Positions 15,146 to 24,094 are shown, numbered from the stretch's first letter. The stretch is 64,000 nucleotides of DNA from Haloplanus sp. XH21 (GCF_023276355.1 NZ_JALLPL010000001.1:1364001-1428000), one strand, 5' to 3'. Numbers and translations: made by a program. Notes: generated by a model not told the origin, from the letters alone.

Positions 15146-16822
15146 CTACCGACCCGGCTGGTACTCGCCAAACTCGTCGCGGAGCACGTTCGATATCTCG
15201 CCGACCGACGCGTACGCCTTGACGGCGTCGACGATGGGCGGGAGGAGGTTGTCGTCGCCGCGCGCGGTCTCGCGGAGGGCGGCGAGCGCCGCCTCCACCG
15301 CCTCGTCGTCGCGCTCCGCGCGAACCGTCTCCAGGCGATCCACTTGCCGGCGCTCGTCCTCCTCGGTCACTTCCTCCAACTCCACCTCGGGGTCCTCGTC
15401 GACCTGATACTCGTTGACCCCGACGATGATTCGCTCGCCCTCCTCGATTTCCTGCTGGCGGTCGAAGGCGACGTCCTGGATCTGCCCCTGGACCCACTGG
15501 GATTTCACCGCGTCCAGCATCCCGCCGCGCTCGTCGATTTCGTCTAGCAGGTCGAACGCCTCCCGTTCGAGGTCGTCGGTCAGCGATTCGACGTAGTAGC
15601 TCCCGGCGAGGGGGTCGATGGTGTCGGCCGCCCCCGACTCGTGGGCGAGGATTTGCTGGGTGCGCAGCGCCGTCCGCACGCTCTGTTCGGTCGGGAGCGA
15701 CAGCGCCTCGTCCTTGCCGTTGGTGTGAAGGCTCTGGGTCCCACCCAGGACCGCCGCGAGCGCCTGGTAGGACACCCGGACGACGTTGTTTTCGATCTGC
15801 TGGGCCGTCAGCGTCGACCCGCCCGTCTGGGCGTGGAACTTCAACTGCTTGGATTTCGGGTTCTCGGCGCCGAAGCGCTCCGTCATGATCGTCGCCCACA
15901 TCCGGCGGGCGGCGCGGAACTTCGCCACTTCCTCGAAGATGTTGTTGTGCGCGTTGAAGAAAAAGGAGAGCTGTGGGGCGAACTCGTCGACAGCGAGGCC
16001 GGCGTCGAGGGCGGCGTTGACGTACTCGATGCCGTTGCCCAGGGTGAACGCAATCTCCTGGGCGGCGGTGGAGCCAGCCTCGCGGATGTGGTAGCCGGAG
16101 ATGGAGATGGTGTTGAACTTCGGCACCTCGTCCGCACAGAACTCGAAGATGTCCGTGATGAGCCGCATCGACTGTTCCGGCGGGTAGATGTAGAGGTTGC
16201 GCGCGATGTACTCCTTCATGATGTCGTTCTGGATCGTCCCCCGGAGTTCGGTCCGGTCGACACCCTGCTGGTCGCCGATGGCGACGTACATCGCGAGCAG
16301 GATGGCCGCGGGCGCGTTGATGGTCATGCTGGTCGACACCTCGGACAGCGGGATGCCGTCGAACACCGTCTCCATGTCGCGCAGGGTGTCGATGGCGACG
16401 CCCGACTTCCCCACCTCGCCCGCCGCCATCGCGGCGTCGGAGTCGTAGCCCATCTGCGTCGGCAGGTCGAAGGCCATCGAGAGGCCGGTCTGGCCCTCGT
16501 CGAGCAGGTAGTTGAACCGCTCGTTGGTCTCGGTGGCGGTGCCCATGCCCGCGTACTGGCGCATGGTCCACAGCCGCCCGCGGTACATCGTCGAGTAGAC
16601 GCCGCGCGTGTACGGCTCCTCGCCCGGGAAACCCACGTCCTCGTCGTAATCGAGGTCAGCAACATCCGCCGGCGTGTAGAGCGGGTCGACCGACTGCCCC
16701 TCCGTGTCGGTCGTGAACGCCTCCTTTCGCTCGCCGAAGCGGTCCACGGTGGGGCCGTACGTCTCGGCCTCCCACTGGGCTTTGCCCTCGCGGATCGCTT
16801 CGAGGTCGTCGGGGTCGAACAT
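15146..16822 (-). CDS. mcmA1: Methylmalonyl-CoA mutase, large (substrate-binding) subunit
   Basis: Adenosylcobalamin-dependent isomerisation of (R)-methylmalonyl-CoA to succinyl-CoA in propionate and odd-chain metabolism. 558 residues covering only the TIM-barrel catalytic part: [94 protein letters not shown] and [19 protein letters not shown]. The C-terminal B12-binding domain (DxHxxG) is absent and must be a separate gene, which is not in this window. Starts at the first ATG after the preceding intergenic stretch. Confidence 0.95.
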   Translation of the reverse strand: MFDPDDLEAIREGKAQWEAETYGPTVDRFGERKEAFTTDTEGQSVDPLYTPADVADLDYDEDVGFPGEEPYTRGVYSTMYRGRLWTMRQYAGMGTATETNERFNYLLDEGQTGLSMAFDLPTQMGYDSDAAMAAGEVGKSGVAIDTLRDMETVFDGIPLSEVSTSMTINAPAAILLAMYVAIGDQQGVDRTELRGTIQNDIMKEYIARNLYIYPPEQSMRLITDIFEFCADEVPKFNTISISGYHIREAGSTAAQEIAFTLGNGIEYVNAALDAGLAVDEFAPQLSFFFNAHNNIFEEVAKFRAARRMWATIMTERFGAENPKSKQLKFHAQTGGSTLTAQQIENNVVRVSYQALAAVLGGTQSLHTNGKDEALSLPTEQSVRTALRTQQILAHESGAADTIDPLAGSYYVESLTDDLEREAFDLLDEIDERGGMLDAVKSQWVQGQIQDVAFDRQQEIEEGERIIVGVNEYQVDEDPEVELEEVTEEDERRQVDRLETVRAERDDEAVEAALAALRETARGDDNLLPPIVDAVKAYASVGEISNVLRDEFGEYQPGR

Positions 16823-16972
16823 GGCCGACTCGAGGTACGCCGCCGACTTATACTGTTGGCTGTGCGTCCGCGTGACGTTGAGTCACGACGCCCGACCGCG
16901 ATTCCCGGAAACGGAGAATCGGCGCGGCACTCATGCCGTGAGCGCCCCTCCCTTTAGATAGAGGTGAGAACG

Positions 16973-17323
16973 ATGCAACTCCCAACGCTGTCCGGTCTCG
17001 CACCCCTCGCACAGTGGCATCCCGGCCCCCACGGACCCGGTCCACACGGCCCGCACTGGGGCGGTGCCGGAACGGGAATGGGCACCGGGGCCGGTGTCGG
17101 TGTTGGCGGCGGCTGGTTGCTCACCCTCCTGTTGGTCGTCCTCCTCCTGGTCGTCGTCGCAGCGGTGCTCCTGTACGCGGTCCGGACCGTGGACGCCCGT
17201 GATGTCGGCGCCGACGAGGAGGGAGACCGAGCGCTCGATACACTCCGTGAGCGGTACGCGACCGGCGAGGTCGACGACGAGGAGTTCGAGCGTCGGCTGA
17301 CTCGACTCCAGAAGACGGGGTGA
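16973..17323 (+). CDS. Single-pass membrane protein with SHOCT domain
   Basis: 116 residues. A His/Gly/Pro-rich stretch (WHPGPHGPGPHGPHWGG) precedes one membrane helix (WLLTLLLVVLLLVVVAAVLLYAV), then an acidic linker and a C-terminal SHOCT motif DTLRERYATGEVDDEEFERRLTRLQKT. SHOCT segments mediate oligomerisation in many small membrane proteins. ATG 16973 is chosen because GAGGTGA lies five bases upstream as a ribosome-binding site; GTG 16964 within that site is the alternative. The His-rich part could bind a metal. Role unknown. Confidence 0.8.
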   Translation: MQLPTLSGLAPLAQWHPGPHGPGPHGPHWGGAGTGMGTGAGVGVGGGWLLTLLLVVLLLVVVAAVLLYAVRTVDARDVGADEEGDRALDTLRERYATGEVDDEEFERRLTRLQKTG

Positions 17324-17387
17324 CCCGATCCTCTTTTTCGCGACGGAACACAGATTCAAGGGGCCGCCCGACCGCCATGCAGACAAC

Positions 17388-18158
17388 ATGTATCTCGCAG
17401 ACGAGACCTGGCCGGAACTGGAGGATTACTTCGCCGACGAGTCGCTAGCGCTCGTCCCGCTGGGATCGACCGAACAGCACGGGCCGCACCTGCCGCTGGC
17501 GACGGATCACCTGATCGCCGAGGCGTTCGCTCGCGAGGCGGCCGACCGAACCGGCACTCTCTGCACGCCGACGATCAACGTCGGCGTCAGTCCGCACCAC
17601 AAGCAGTTCCACGGCACGATGTGGGCGGACGCCCCCACCTTCCGTGACTACGTGGAGTCAGTTACTCGCAATCTCGCGTACCACGGCATCGACCGCGTCG
17701 TCTACGTCAACGCCCACGGCGGCAACGTCGACCACCTGCGCGAGGTGGGCCGTCGCCTCCGCGACGACGAAACCCTCTACGCCATCGAGTGGATGTGGGA
17801 CGAGAGCATCCCCGAACTCGTCGACGACCTGTTCGCACAGAACGGGCCACACGGCGGGCCGAAGGAGACGGCCATGATCCAGCATCTCCGGCCCGAACTG
17901 GTCCGGGAGGACCGCCTCGACGATGCGCGTGACGGCGGCGTCTCCGATGTCAACGCGGCGGGCACCGTCAAACACGGCTCCCGGACGTTCTACGACGCCA
18001 TCGACAACACCGAAAACGGCGTCCTCGGCGATCAGACCGACGCGACCGCAGCGAAAGGCGAGGAGCTGTTCGATGCGGCGGTCGACCAGCTCTGTCAGCT
18101 CTGTGGGTGGCTCGATGCACAGGCGTTCGAGGACCTCATGCCGAAATCGCACGTCTAA
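17388..18158 (+). CDS. Creatininase-family amidohydrolase
   Basis: 256 residues of the creatinine amidohydrolase/MftE/ArfB family: metal ligands in PLGSTEQHGPHLPLATDHLIAE (Glu, His, Asp), GVSPHHKQFHGT, VYVNAHGGNVDHL and HGGPKETAMIQHL. In archaea, members include ArfB, which opens the formamide in F420/riboflavin synthesis; others act on creatinine or mycofactocin precursor. No riboflavin or F420 gene adjoins, so the substrate is open. ATG 17388 follows a short AT-rich upstream region. Confidence 0.88.
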   Translation: MYLADETWPELEDYFADESLALVPLGSTEQHGPHLPLATDHLIAEAFAREAADRTGTLCTPTINVGVSPHHKQFHGTMWADAPTFRDYVESVTRNLAYHGIDRVVYVNAHGGNVDHLREVGRRLRDDETLYAIEWMWDESIPELVDDLFAQNGPHGGPKETAMIQHLRPELVREDRLDDARDGGVSDVNAAGTVKHGSRTFYDAIDNTENGVLGDQTDATAAKGEELFDAAVDQLCQLCGWLDAQAFEDLMPKSHV

Positions 18159-18254
18159 CCACGGTCGTGGGGGTCTCGTTTCGGAGTCAGCACCCGGGGA
18201 GATGATAGACCCGGCTTCGCCACCCTTTTGCCGTCACACACCCTCTCCTCGGCT

Positions 18255-18653
18255 ATGTTTGGTGGCGGCGGCATGAATCCGCGGAAGATGAAACAGATGA
18301 TGAAACAGATGGGCATCGACGTGACCGAACTCGATGCCGAAGAGGTCGTGATCCGGACCGGAGACGAGGAACTCGTCTTCTCGGACGTCCAGGTGACTCG
18401 CATGGACGCCCAGGGTCAGGAGACGTACCAGGTCGTCGGCGACCCCGAACACCGCGAAGCGGGCGGAGCAGCGGGCGCCGTCGAGGCCGGTGAGGAAGCG
18501 GCGGAAGCCGAGGAATCGACGGAATCGGGCGGCATCCCGGACGAGGATGTCGAACTCGTCGCCCAGCGCGCCGGTGTGGGCAAGGACGCGGCCCGCGAGG
18601 CGCTCGAGGACGCGGACGGCGATCTGGCGGCGGCCATCGCCAGCCTCGAGTGA
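18255..18653 (+). CDS. nac: Nascent polypeptide-associated complex protein (archaeal NAC)
   Basis: 132 residues. The N-terminal NAC domain begins [35 protein letters not shown] and contains [24 protein letters not shown]; an acidic linker leads to a C-terminal UBA domain ([38 protein letters not shown]). Homodimeric ribosome-associated chaperone of new polypeptides. The linker of about 40 residues is rich in Glu and Ala, typical of a halophile. Its stop overlaps the GTG of the tRNA methyltransferase gene. Confidence 0.95.
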   Translation: MFGGGGMNPRKMKQMMKQMGIDVTELDAEEVVIRTGDEELVFSDVQVTRMDAQGQETYQVVGDPEHREAGGAAGAVEAGEEAAEAEESTESGGIPDEDVELVAQRAGVGKDAAREALEDADGDLAAAIASLE

Positions 18654-19375
18654 TCCTCCTGGTCCACGACGACCGGGAGTATCTCCGCGCGCCCGGTGAG
18701 GAGCTCCAGACCGACCTCGGCGTGTTGACGGTGCCGGAGGACGTCGAACCCGGCGACCGCCTGGAGACCCATCTCGGCACGGAGTTCGTCGTCCGCGAGC
18801 CACGCGGCCCCGACCTGTTCGACCACTTCGAGCGCACGGGCGCGCCGATGATGCCCCGTGACGTCGGTCTCATCGTGGGCTTCACGGGCGCCGCAGCCGA
18901 CGACCGCATCCTCGACGCCGGCACCGGCACGGGCGTCCTCGCGGCGTATCTCGGCCGCATCGGCGCGGCCGTCCACACCTACGAGCGCGATCCCGACTTC
19001 GCCGACGTCGCCCGCGAGAACATGCGTCTCGCGGGCGTCGAGGACGCGGTCGACGTTCACACCGGCGACGTGACCGACGAACTCGACGCGCTCGCCGACG
19101 GCCCGGGCTTCGACGTGCTGACGCTCGACACCGAGGACGCGTCGACGGTGGTCCGGCGCGCGCCGGACCTGGTCGTCAGCGGCGGGTTCGTCGTCGTTTA
19201 CTCCCCCTTCATCGAGGGCTCGCGCGACGCCGTCGCGGCCGCGGAGGAGACGGGTCTGACCGACGTGACGACCTACGAAACCATCCAGCGATCGATGCAG
19301 TTCGACGACCGCGGCTCCCGGCCCGACACGCGCGGCGTCGGCCACACGGGGTATCTGACCGTCGCGCGCCGGTAA
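18650..19375 (+). CDS. trmI: tRNA (adenine-57/58-N1)-methyltransferase TrmI
   Basis: 241 residues from a GTG that overlaps the NAC stop (GTGA). An N-terminal beta domain ([23 protein letters not shown]) is followed by a Rossmann methyltransferase: [43 protein letters not shown] (SAM motif I) and [18 protein letters not shown]. Methylates A57/A58 in the T loop of tRNA and stabilises it. The coupling of a nascent-chain factor with a tRNA-modifying enzyme forms a small translation operon. C-terminal [14 protein letters not shown] matches the family end. Confidence 0.93.
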   Translation: MILLVHDDREYLRAPGEELQTDLGVLTVPEDVEPGDRLETHLGTEFVVREPRGPDLFDHFERTGAPMMPRDVGLIVGFTGAAADDRILDAGTGTGVLAAYLGRIGAAVHTYERDPDFADVARENMRLAGVEDAVDVHTGDVTDELDALADGPGFDVLTLDTEDASTVVRRAPDLVVSGGFVVVYSPFIEGSRDAVAAAEETGLTDVTTYETIQRSMQFDDRGSRPDTRGVGHTGYLTVARR

Positions 19376-19433
19376 CTTTCTCGCCGGTCACCCCGTCCGA
19401 CCGTATAAGTGGGTGGCGAGCGAACCCTGAGAT

Positions 19434-19649
19434 ATGAGCCGGGAGCGTGGCGTCGACGACGTGCAGACGTGGCCGGAACTGGCAGTCGGTCTCTACGAGC
19501 GACTCACCGGTCGCGGCGCCGAGATCACGTACGAGTTCGACGACCTGGAGGTGCGCGTGCCGGATCGAATGGGGGCGGACGCCGACCACGCGCGGTGGCG
19601 ACTCGACGGGACCGTCCGCATCCGAACCCGCGAGTCCGACCGCGAGTGA
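19434..19649 (+). CDS. Small conserved hypothetical protein
   Basis: 71 residues: VQTWPELAVGLYERLTGRGAEITYEFDDLEVRVPDRMGADADHARWRLDGTVRIRTRES. Strand-rich, soluble, no metal or catalytic motif. It resembles the small Trp-containing amphipathic domains of other halophile proteins only loosely. Overlaps the next GTG as GTGA, so the two form a unit. Confidence 0.7.
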   Translation: MSRERGVDDVQTWPELAVGLYERLTGRGAEITYEFDDLEVRVPDRMGADADHARWRLDGTVRIRTRESDRE

Positions 19650-20002
19650 CCGACGCGCCGTCCGCCGGCGACCGACCGCCGACCGATCGTCCGCTCGACA
19701 TCGACGCCGATCTGACGCTCGATGTCGACGGCGAGACAGTGTCGATCCGCGGCTACGGCGATCTGATCGTCGTCTCGGCGCCGTCGGTCGGCGTCGCGTG
19801 GTCGCTCGCCCGCACTGCCGGTCCCCTGCTCGACCAGTTATCGGCGGCCGACGTGACCCTCGACTGCCGGGTGCAGGGACGGAGTATCGCCCGCGTGGTG
19901 CCCGGCGACGGCCCCGGTCCGCTCTCCCGAACGCTCGGTCTCGCGCCAGCGCGTCTCAGCGTCGGCGGCCTCCTTCTCGCGGCGCTGGCGACGCGTTCGT
20001 AA
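19646..20002 (+). CDS. Conserved hypothetical protein coupled to the preceding gene
   Basis: 118 residues from GTG 19646 inside the previous stop. A disordered N-terminus (TDAPSAGDRPPTDRP) precedes a beta-rich domain: LDIDADLTLDVDGETVSIRGYGDLIVVSAPSVGVAWSL and VTLDCRVQGRSIARVVPGDGPGPLSRTLGL. A weakly hydrophobic end (LSVGGLLLAALA) might touch the membrane. No family recognised; the pair probably works together. Confidence 0.7.
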   Translation: MTDAPSAGDRPPTDRPLDIDADLTLDVDGETVSIRGYGDLIVVSAPSVGVAWSLARTAGPLLDQLSAADVTLDCRVQGRSIARVVPGDGPGPLSRTLGLAPARLSVGGLLLAALATRS

Positions 20003-20020
20003 CGCCGCCCGGCCGTCTCG

Positions 20021-20323
20021 TTACCGCGTCTGCCGGATCAGCGCGAGCAATGCCGACCGAAAGCCGGACGGATCGATCCGGTCGCCGGAGCGCGTCGGTG
20101 ATGGGTGGCGAGGGGGTGAGTTCGAGACGGGGGCGAGAAAGAAGCGCCAACTGCGGTCGACGCCGGTCCGCCGTTCGATGGCTTCGCGGAGGGTGTCGTC
20201 CTCGCACACCAGAACGTGGGCAGTGACGGTGACGCCGGCCGCCGAAAACGGCGTCTCGGTCCCGTCGCTCGCCTGACGCCAGTCGGTCAGTCGCTCGCTC
20301 GGAACTGCGGGCGGCGCGACCAT
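20021..20323 (-). CDS. Hypothetical protein
   Basis: 100 residues: FSAAGVTVTAHVLVCEDDTLREAIERRTGVDRSWRFFLAPVSNSPP, then a Pro/Ser-rich stretch and FRSALLALIRQTR. Less acidic than its neighbours. It fills the space between two convergent, well-supported genes and keeps a halophile codon pattern, but I recognise no family. An alternative start lies a few codons upstream in another frame of no quality. Confidence 0.5.
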   Translation of the reverse strand: MVAPPAVPSERLTDWRQASDGTETPFSAAGVTVTAHVLVCEDDTLREAIERRTGVDRSWRFFLAPVSNSPPRHPSPTRSGDRIDPSGFRSALLALIRQTR

Positions 20324-20348
20324 CGCTCACACCCTCTCGGCGACGCGG

Positions 20349-20666
20349 TTAGTGGTCGTCTTCGCGCCACTTGTGTTCGCATTCGGTACAGACGAAAAAT
20401 CGTGTCTCCGACTCGTCGGCCGCCCGAATCTGTTGCATGTACCAGTACGCCGTGTCGTTGTCACACTCCGGGCAGTTGGCGCTGGTCGTCGGGAGACCGC
20501 TAGAGCCGCCGCCGGATTCGATGATCTCCGATTCCTCCTGGGACTGGGTCGTCACCATCTGTGCCTCCGTCTCGGCATTGCGCGGTTTCTCGTGACCGCA
20601 CTGGGTGCAGGTCCACATCCCGTCTTCTGCCTGCATCATCGAGCCGCATTCGTCGCAAAACTCCAT
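20349..20666 (-). CDS. tfs: Transcription factor S (TFIIS/RPB9-like)
   Basis: 105 residues. Two zinc ribbons: C4-x2-C7 with C20-x2-C23, and C65-x2-C68 with C93-x2-C96, joined by a flexible acidic linker. The C-terminal ribbon carries the acidic hairpin tip RAADESETRFF, whose Asp-Glu pair (84-85) stimulates RNA cleavage by backtracked RNA polymerase, so this is a cleavage-active TFS rather than a pure RPB9 subunit. Single gene with a short upstream AT-containing region. Confidence 0.95.
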   Translation of the reverse strand: MEFCDECGSMMQAEDGMWTCTQCGHEKPRNAETEAQMVTTQSQEESEIIESGGGSSGLPTTSANCPECDNDTAYWYMQQIRAADESETRFFVCTECEHKWREDDH

Positions 20667-20715
20667 AGTGGCCTTAAGAAAGGTGGTCGACCGTCTTTAA
20701 CCCACGGATAGGCGA

Positions 20716-20973
20716 CTAGGCGTCTCCGTCCGACTGCCCGGGTTCGCCGACGGCCTCCACCGGGAGGACGTTCTGCAGTTCGGCGCGGAGTTCCTCTGGG
20801 CCGTGGAACGAGTCGCTGCCGAGTTCCGAAACGAGTTCGCCGAGGTTCGCTTCGCCGTCGGCAAAGGTCACGGTCACGTCGACGAATTCGGCGGCGGCGT
20901 CGTCGCGGGTCACCGGATAATCGAGCCGCTCGAACGCCGACTCGACGCGGCTCAGTTTCACGCGTTCACTCAT
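20716..20973 (-). CDS. Conserved haloarchaeal small protein (DUF5789-like)
   Basis: 85 residues beginning MSERVKLSRVESAFERLDYPVTRDDAAAEF, then VDVTVTFADGEANLGELVSELGSDSFHGPEELRAELQNVLP. The YPVTRDDA and SDSFHGPEELRAEL segments resemble those in the protein at 7913 (YPATREEI, FESESELLDLL), so the two may be distant paralogues. ATG 20971-20973 is chosen because the in-frame extension runs across the repeat element and enoyl-CoA hydratase. Function unknown. Confidence 0.72.
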   Translation of the reverse strand: MSERVKLSRVESAFERLDYPVTRDDAAAEFVDVTVTFADGEANLGELVSELGSDSFHGPEELRAELQNVLPVEAVGEPGQSDGDA

Positions 20974-21054
20974 AACACAGTCTACGGCCCCTCGGTACTT
21001 AGTGGTGGCTGACCGACCCGGAACTTCGTCGGCGACAGCGACCCGGCGCCTCGG

Positions 21055-21121
21055 ATCATCGTCACTGCCCGGCGATCCTCGCAGGGACGGTCCCGCGAGG
21101 ACCGCTGACGACTTCCGATAA
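21055..21121. repeat. Intergenic palindromic repeat copy (reverse orientation)
   Basis: Core CCTCGC / GCGAGG flanking AGGGACGGTCCC. Left arm ATCATCGTCACTGCCC is the complement of the GGGCAGTGACGATGAT arm, and the right arm GACGACTTCCGATA is the complement of TATCGGAAGTCGTC; both match the consensus arms. Lies between a minus-strand gene start and the enoyl-CoA hydratase stop. Confidence 0.75.
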
Positions 21122-21127
21122 CCCCTC

Positions 21128-21901
21128 CTACTCGAAGTCCGGCTCGCGCTTCTCGACGAACGCCGCCATCCCTTCGCGCTGGTCCGGCGTGCCGAACAGC
21201 CCGCTCCAGGCCCGGCGTTCGACGGTGAGGCCGCCTTCGCCGCCCGTCTCGTGGAAGGCGTTGAGCGCCTCCTTGGCCGCGTAGAGCGCGTGGCGGGGTT
21301 TGGACGCGAGTTCCGCCGCCATCTCGTCGACATGGTCGTACAGTTCGTCGTGGGCGACGACTTCGCCGACCAGTCCGTGCTCGTGGGCGTCGGTGGCGTC
21401 GAGGCGCTCGCCGAAGAAGACCAAACGGCGCGCCACCTCGTCGGAGACGAGACGCTGGAGGAGCTGTGTCCCGCCCCACCCCGGAATGATGCCCAGGTCG
21501 ATCTCCGTCTGCCCGATGATGGCCCGCTCGCTCGCGACGCGGAGGTCGCAGGCGAGGGAGAACTCGCAGCCGCCGCCGAAGGCGTAGCCGTTGATCGCCG
21601 CGATGGTGACACCCGGGAACTCCTGGAGGTTCCGGACGATGTTCTGCCCGCGCTCGGCGTACGCCAGGGCCTCGGGCGTCGAGAACTCCCGCATGTAGTC
21701 GATGTCGGCGCCGGCAATGAACGCATCGTCGCCGGCCCCCGTCAGGACCAGAACGCGCGCCGACTCGCGTTCTGCCTCCCTGATGGCGGCTTCGAGTTCC
21801 TCCAGCGTCTCGGGGTTCATCGCGTTCAGCGCGTCGGGGCGGTCGACCGTGAGGCGTGCGACACCATCGGAGATATCCAGCGTAACGGTGTTCCATGACA
21901 T
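21128..21901 (-). CDS. Enoyl-CoA hydratase / crotonase
   Basis: 257 residues. Hydrates trans-2-enoyl-CoA in fatty-acid oxidation or polyester-related pathways. Oxyanion-hole segments FIAGADIDYMREF and INGYAFGGGCEFSLACDLRVAS; both catalytic glutamates are present (GGGCEF and QTEIDLGIIPGWGGTQ), so it is an active hydratase rather than an isomerase-only member. C-terminal PDQREGMAAFVEKREPDF is typical. ATG 21899-21901 gives the standard SWNTVTLDISDGVARLTVDRPDALNAM start. A repeat element follows its stop. Confidence 0.92.
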   Translation of the reverse strand: MSWNTVTLDISDGVARLTVDRPDALNAMNPETLEELEAAIREAERESARVLVLTGAGDDAFIAGADIDYMREFSTPEALAYAERGQNIVRNLQEFPGVTIAAINGYAFGGGCEFSLACDLRVASERAIIGQTEIDLGIIPGWGGTQLLQRLVSDEVARRLVFFGERLDATDAHEHGLVGEVVAHDELYDHVDEMAAELASKPRHALYAAKEALNAFHETGGEGGLTVERRAWSGLFGTPDQREGMAAFVEKREPDFE

Positions 21902-22051
21902 GCCCGGGCCGACGACAGCCAAGTGGTTAATCGTTCGGTTGGGGGCGGTTCCCATGCTTGGCCCGAGTCGAACCCCACGGGCGTCGCCCTCGCCCGCGAC
22001 GGCCGTAGTCGAACGGAACACGCATATGGGAGACCCTCGAATCGCGGGGCG

Positions 22052-22543
22052 ATGACGCTGTCAGCAGCAGAACGCGACCGACTGGCGGACATCGTCCGTC
22101 TCCAGCCGACGAAAAACAGCGAACTCCAGGAGCGCTGGGGGCTCGACAGCGGCAGCGAGGTCCACTCGTATCTCGAAGAGCATCTGAGTGACTACTACTA
22201 CCGCAACGAGAACAGCTACATCTGCGCGACGCCCGAGGCGGCGGATATCACGGGCGTCGAACCAGGTCTTGAGGGTGGCGAGGACGGCCCACAGGTCATC
22301 CGCGTCCCCGAACTCGAAGCGCAGGTGTTCGCGGTCGTGGCGGGTCCCGATGACCGCTCCGAGAGCGTCGTGAGTGTCCTCCAGAAGGTGCGCGAGCGGT
22401 TCGACGCCGACCCCGATGTCGACGCGGTGCGGGAGGCGCTCCAAAGCCTGCGCCAGAAGGGCGTCGTCGACGTCGTCTACCGCACCGTGCCGACGTTCAA
22501 ACTCGCCGTCGAGCGCGACAGCGTCGACGTCGAGACGCTGTAG
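22052..22543 (+). CDS. Conserved haloarchaeal winged-helix-like protein (DUF5797-like)
   Basis: 163 residues starting MTLSAAERDRLADIVRLQPTKNSELQERWGL. The first part looks like a winged helix (LQPTKNSELQERWGLDSGSEVHSYLEEHLSDYYYRNENSYICAT), and the C-terminal half (SVVSVLQKVRERFDADPDVDAVREALQSLRQKGVVDVVYRTVPTFKLA) like a second helix-turn-helix with wing. I remember the family as DUF5797 (unverified). Probably DNA- or RNA-binding. Its stop abuts the convergent nuclease-like gene. Confidence 0.75.
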   Translation: MTLSAAERDRLADIVRLQPTKNSELQERWGLDSGSEVHSYLEEHLSDYYYRNENSYICATPEAADITGVEPGLEGGEDGPQVIRVPELEAQVFAVVAGPDDRSESVVSVLQKVRERFDADPDVDAVREALQSLRQKGVVDVVYRTVPTFKLAVERDSVDVETL

Positions 22544-23533
22544 TCAGCGGTGCCGGCGACGGCGACGCGCGAGCAGTCGCTGGATCGCCTTGCCCGGCCC
22601 GCCCTCGATGGGCCAGCCACGCGTGCGCCAGGCCGGCGGCTCCGGTGCGAACGACGGACAGGAGCCGGAACATTCCGCCGCCGTCTGGTGGCAGTCCTTC
22701 GCGTCACACCAGGGGACGAACGCACTCGCGCGCTCGCGGAGTTCGAACGACCGACAGTCGGGGCGCATCGTTTCGACGTACGACCGCCACCCGGCGCCGT
22801 AGGCCCGCTCCGCCAGCCGTAACCGTTTCTCGGCTTTCTCCGCTGCCGGCAGCGTGGTATCCGTCGTCGGGTCGAGGGTCGCGGGCAACCAGGTCACGTC
22901 GGCGTCGGGAATCGGGTGGTCGCCGTCGGCCGACAGCGCCAGCACGCCCGCCTCGACGGGGAGGTCTTCGAGCAGCGCGGGTTCGACCGTCTCGCCCGTC
23001 GCGGCGGTGGCGACCCACACCTCGTCGGCCAGCGCCGTCGACACGTCGTGGTCGAGTTGGTCGCCGAGGCGACGGGCCGCACTCGCCGACAGGTCGGGCT
23101 TGTTCTCGATGGCGACGATGCGGCGCACCCAGTCGGGGTAGGGCGCGACCTGCCGGATCTGAATGCGGTTGCCGTCGCGGCGCGTCTCGACGGCGCCCCG
23201 CGCGTCGGCCCGGTGGATCGCCTCGCGGACGTACCGCCAGGGGTAGCCCGGGTCGGGCAGCGCGTCGCGGTACCACGCCCACTCGTCGGAGGCGTTGCGG
23301 ACGATATGCAGGCGGTCCGAGTCGAGCGTCTCCGCGCCGAAGGCGGCCCGGGCCGCGAGCCCCTCGGGGTCGGCCTCGACGACGACGGTGTCCCAGCGTC
23401 GCTTCCGGGTGCCGAGTTGGCGGGCGACGATCGGGACGGTGTCCGCCTCGCGGTGGGGTGGCCACGCGCGCTCGGCCCACCGGCAGGTGACGAGTTCGAA
23501 GCCGAACTCGGCGTCGCCTGGGAAGCCGGTCAC
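22544..23533 (-). CDS. Haloarchaeal PD-(D/E)xK-like protein (DUF5787-like)
   Basis: 329 residues, GTG start. Residues near the middle read YPDWVRRIVAIENKPDLSAS, a PD-x8-ENK signature of PD-(D/E)xK nucleases, followed by LGDQLDHDVSTALADEVWVATA, where a QxxxY-like helix is expected. A C-terminal cysteine cluster, FVPWCDAKDCHQTAAECSGSCPSF, recalls the Fe-S cysteines of Cas4/AddB/Dna2 nucleases. N-terminal ELVTCRWAERAWPP and VPIVARQLGTRKRRWDTVVVEAD are conserved in haloarchaea as far as I recall (DUF5787). No neighbouring repair or CRISPR gene. Nuclease activity is inferred from motifs only. Confidence 0.75.
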   Translation of the reverse strand: MTGFPGDAEFGFELVTCRWAERAWPPHREADTVPIVARQLGTRKRRWDTVVVEADPEGLAARAAFGAETLDSDRLHIVRNASDEWAWYRDALPDPGYPWRYVREAIHRADARGAVETRRDGNRIQIRQVAPYPDWVRRIVAIENKPDLSASAARRLGDQLDHDVSTALADEVWVATAATGETVEPALLEDLPVEAGVLALSADGDHPIPDADVTWLPATLDPTTDTTLPAAEKAEKRLRLAERAYGAGWRSYVETMRPDCRSFELRERASAFVPWCDAKDCHQTAAECSGSCPSFAPEPPAWRTRGWPIEGGPGKAIQRLLARRRRRHR

Positions 23534-23578
23534 ACCCGTCGCTCCGCGACCGCGGGGCTAATGCGTGTCGGTGGCGGC

Positions 23579-24049
23579 CTACCCGAGATAGGTCCGTTCG
23601 CGGTCCGCTTCCTCCGCATCGACCTCGGTCACGAGGTCGTCGAGATAGTCGTGGGCGTCCTCGAGGATCTGGCGGGGGCCGTCCTGGGTGATCGTGTTGA
23701 TCGCCTGGTCGTAGTCGCGCCACTGCAGGTCGCGGTGTTCGTTCGAGAGCTCGGCGCTCGCCTCGAACGACCGGGCGATGAACAGGTGGACCGTCTTGTG
23801 GATGGTGTTGCCGCCTGCCTCGAACACGTAGTCGTACTCCTCGCGAAAGCCGTCGATGAGCCGGAAGTCTTCGATGCCGGCCTCCTCGGTGACTTCTCTG
23901 ATCGCAGTCTGCTGGAGTTCCTCGTCGCCTTCGACCCCGCCCTTGGGGAACTCCCAGTCCCCCGGTCGGCTCTTCAGGAGCAAGTACTCCCGATGGCCAC
24001 GGGTGTCGCGGAAGAGGATGGCTCCAGCACTGGTCGCTTCAACCGTCAT
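23579..24049 (-). CDS. Nudix hydrolase (Ap4A-hydrolase-like)
   Basis: 156 residues. A complete Nudix box lies at residues 37-59 (GGVEGDEELQQTAIREVTEEAGI), all conserved glycines and glutamates present. The opening VEATSAGAILFRDTRGHREYLLLKSRPGDWEFPKG is typical of diadenosine-tetraphosphate hydrolases, which remove Ap4A, but other nucleoside-diphosphate substrates are possible. ATG 24047-24049 replaces a longer frame starting in the neighbouring repeat element. The tail is acidic. Confidence 0.92.
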   Translation of the reverse strand: MTVEATSAGAILFRDTRGHREYLLLKSRPGDWEFPKGGVEGDEELQQTAIREVTEEAGIEDFRLIDGFREEYDYVFEAGGNTIHKTVHLFIARSFEASAELSNEHRDLQWRDYDQAINTITQDGPRQILEDAHDYLDDLVTEVDAEEADRERTYLG

Positions 24050-24094
24050 TACCCGCAGTAAGCGGTCATGGGTTATAGGGTCTTCGAGGGAGTG

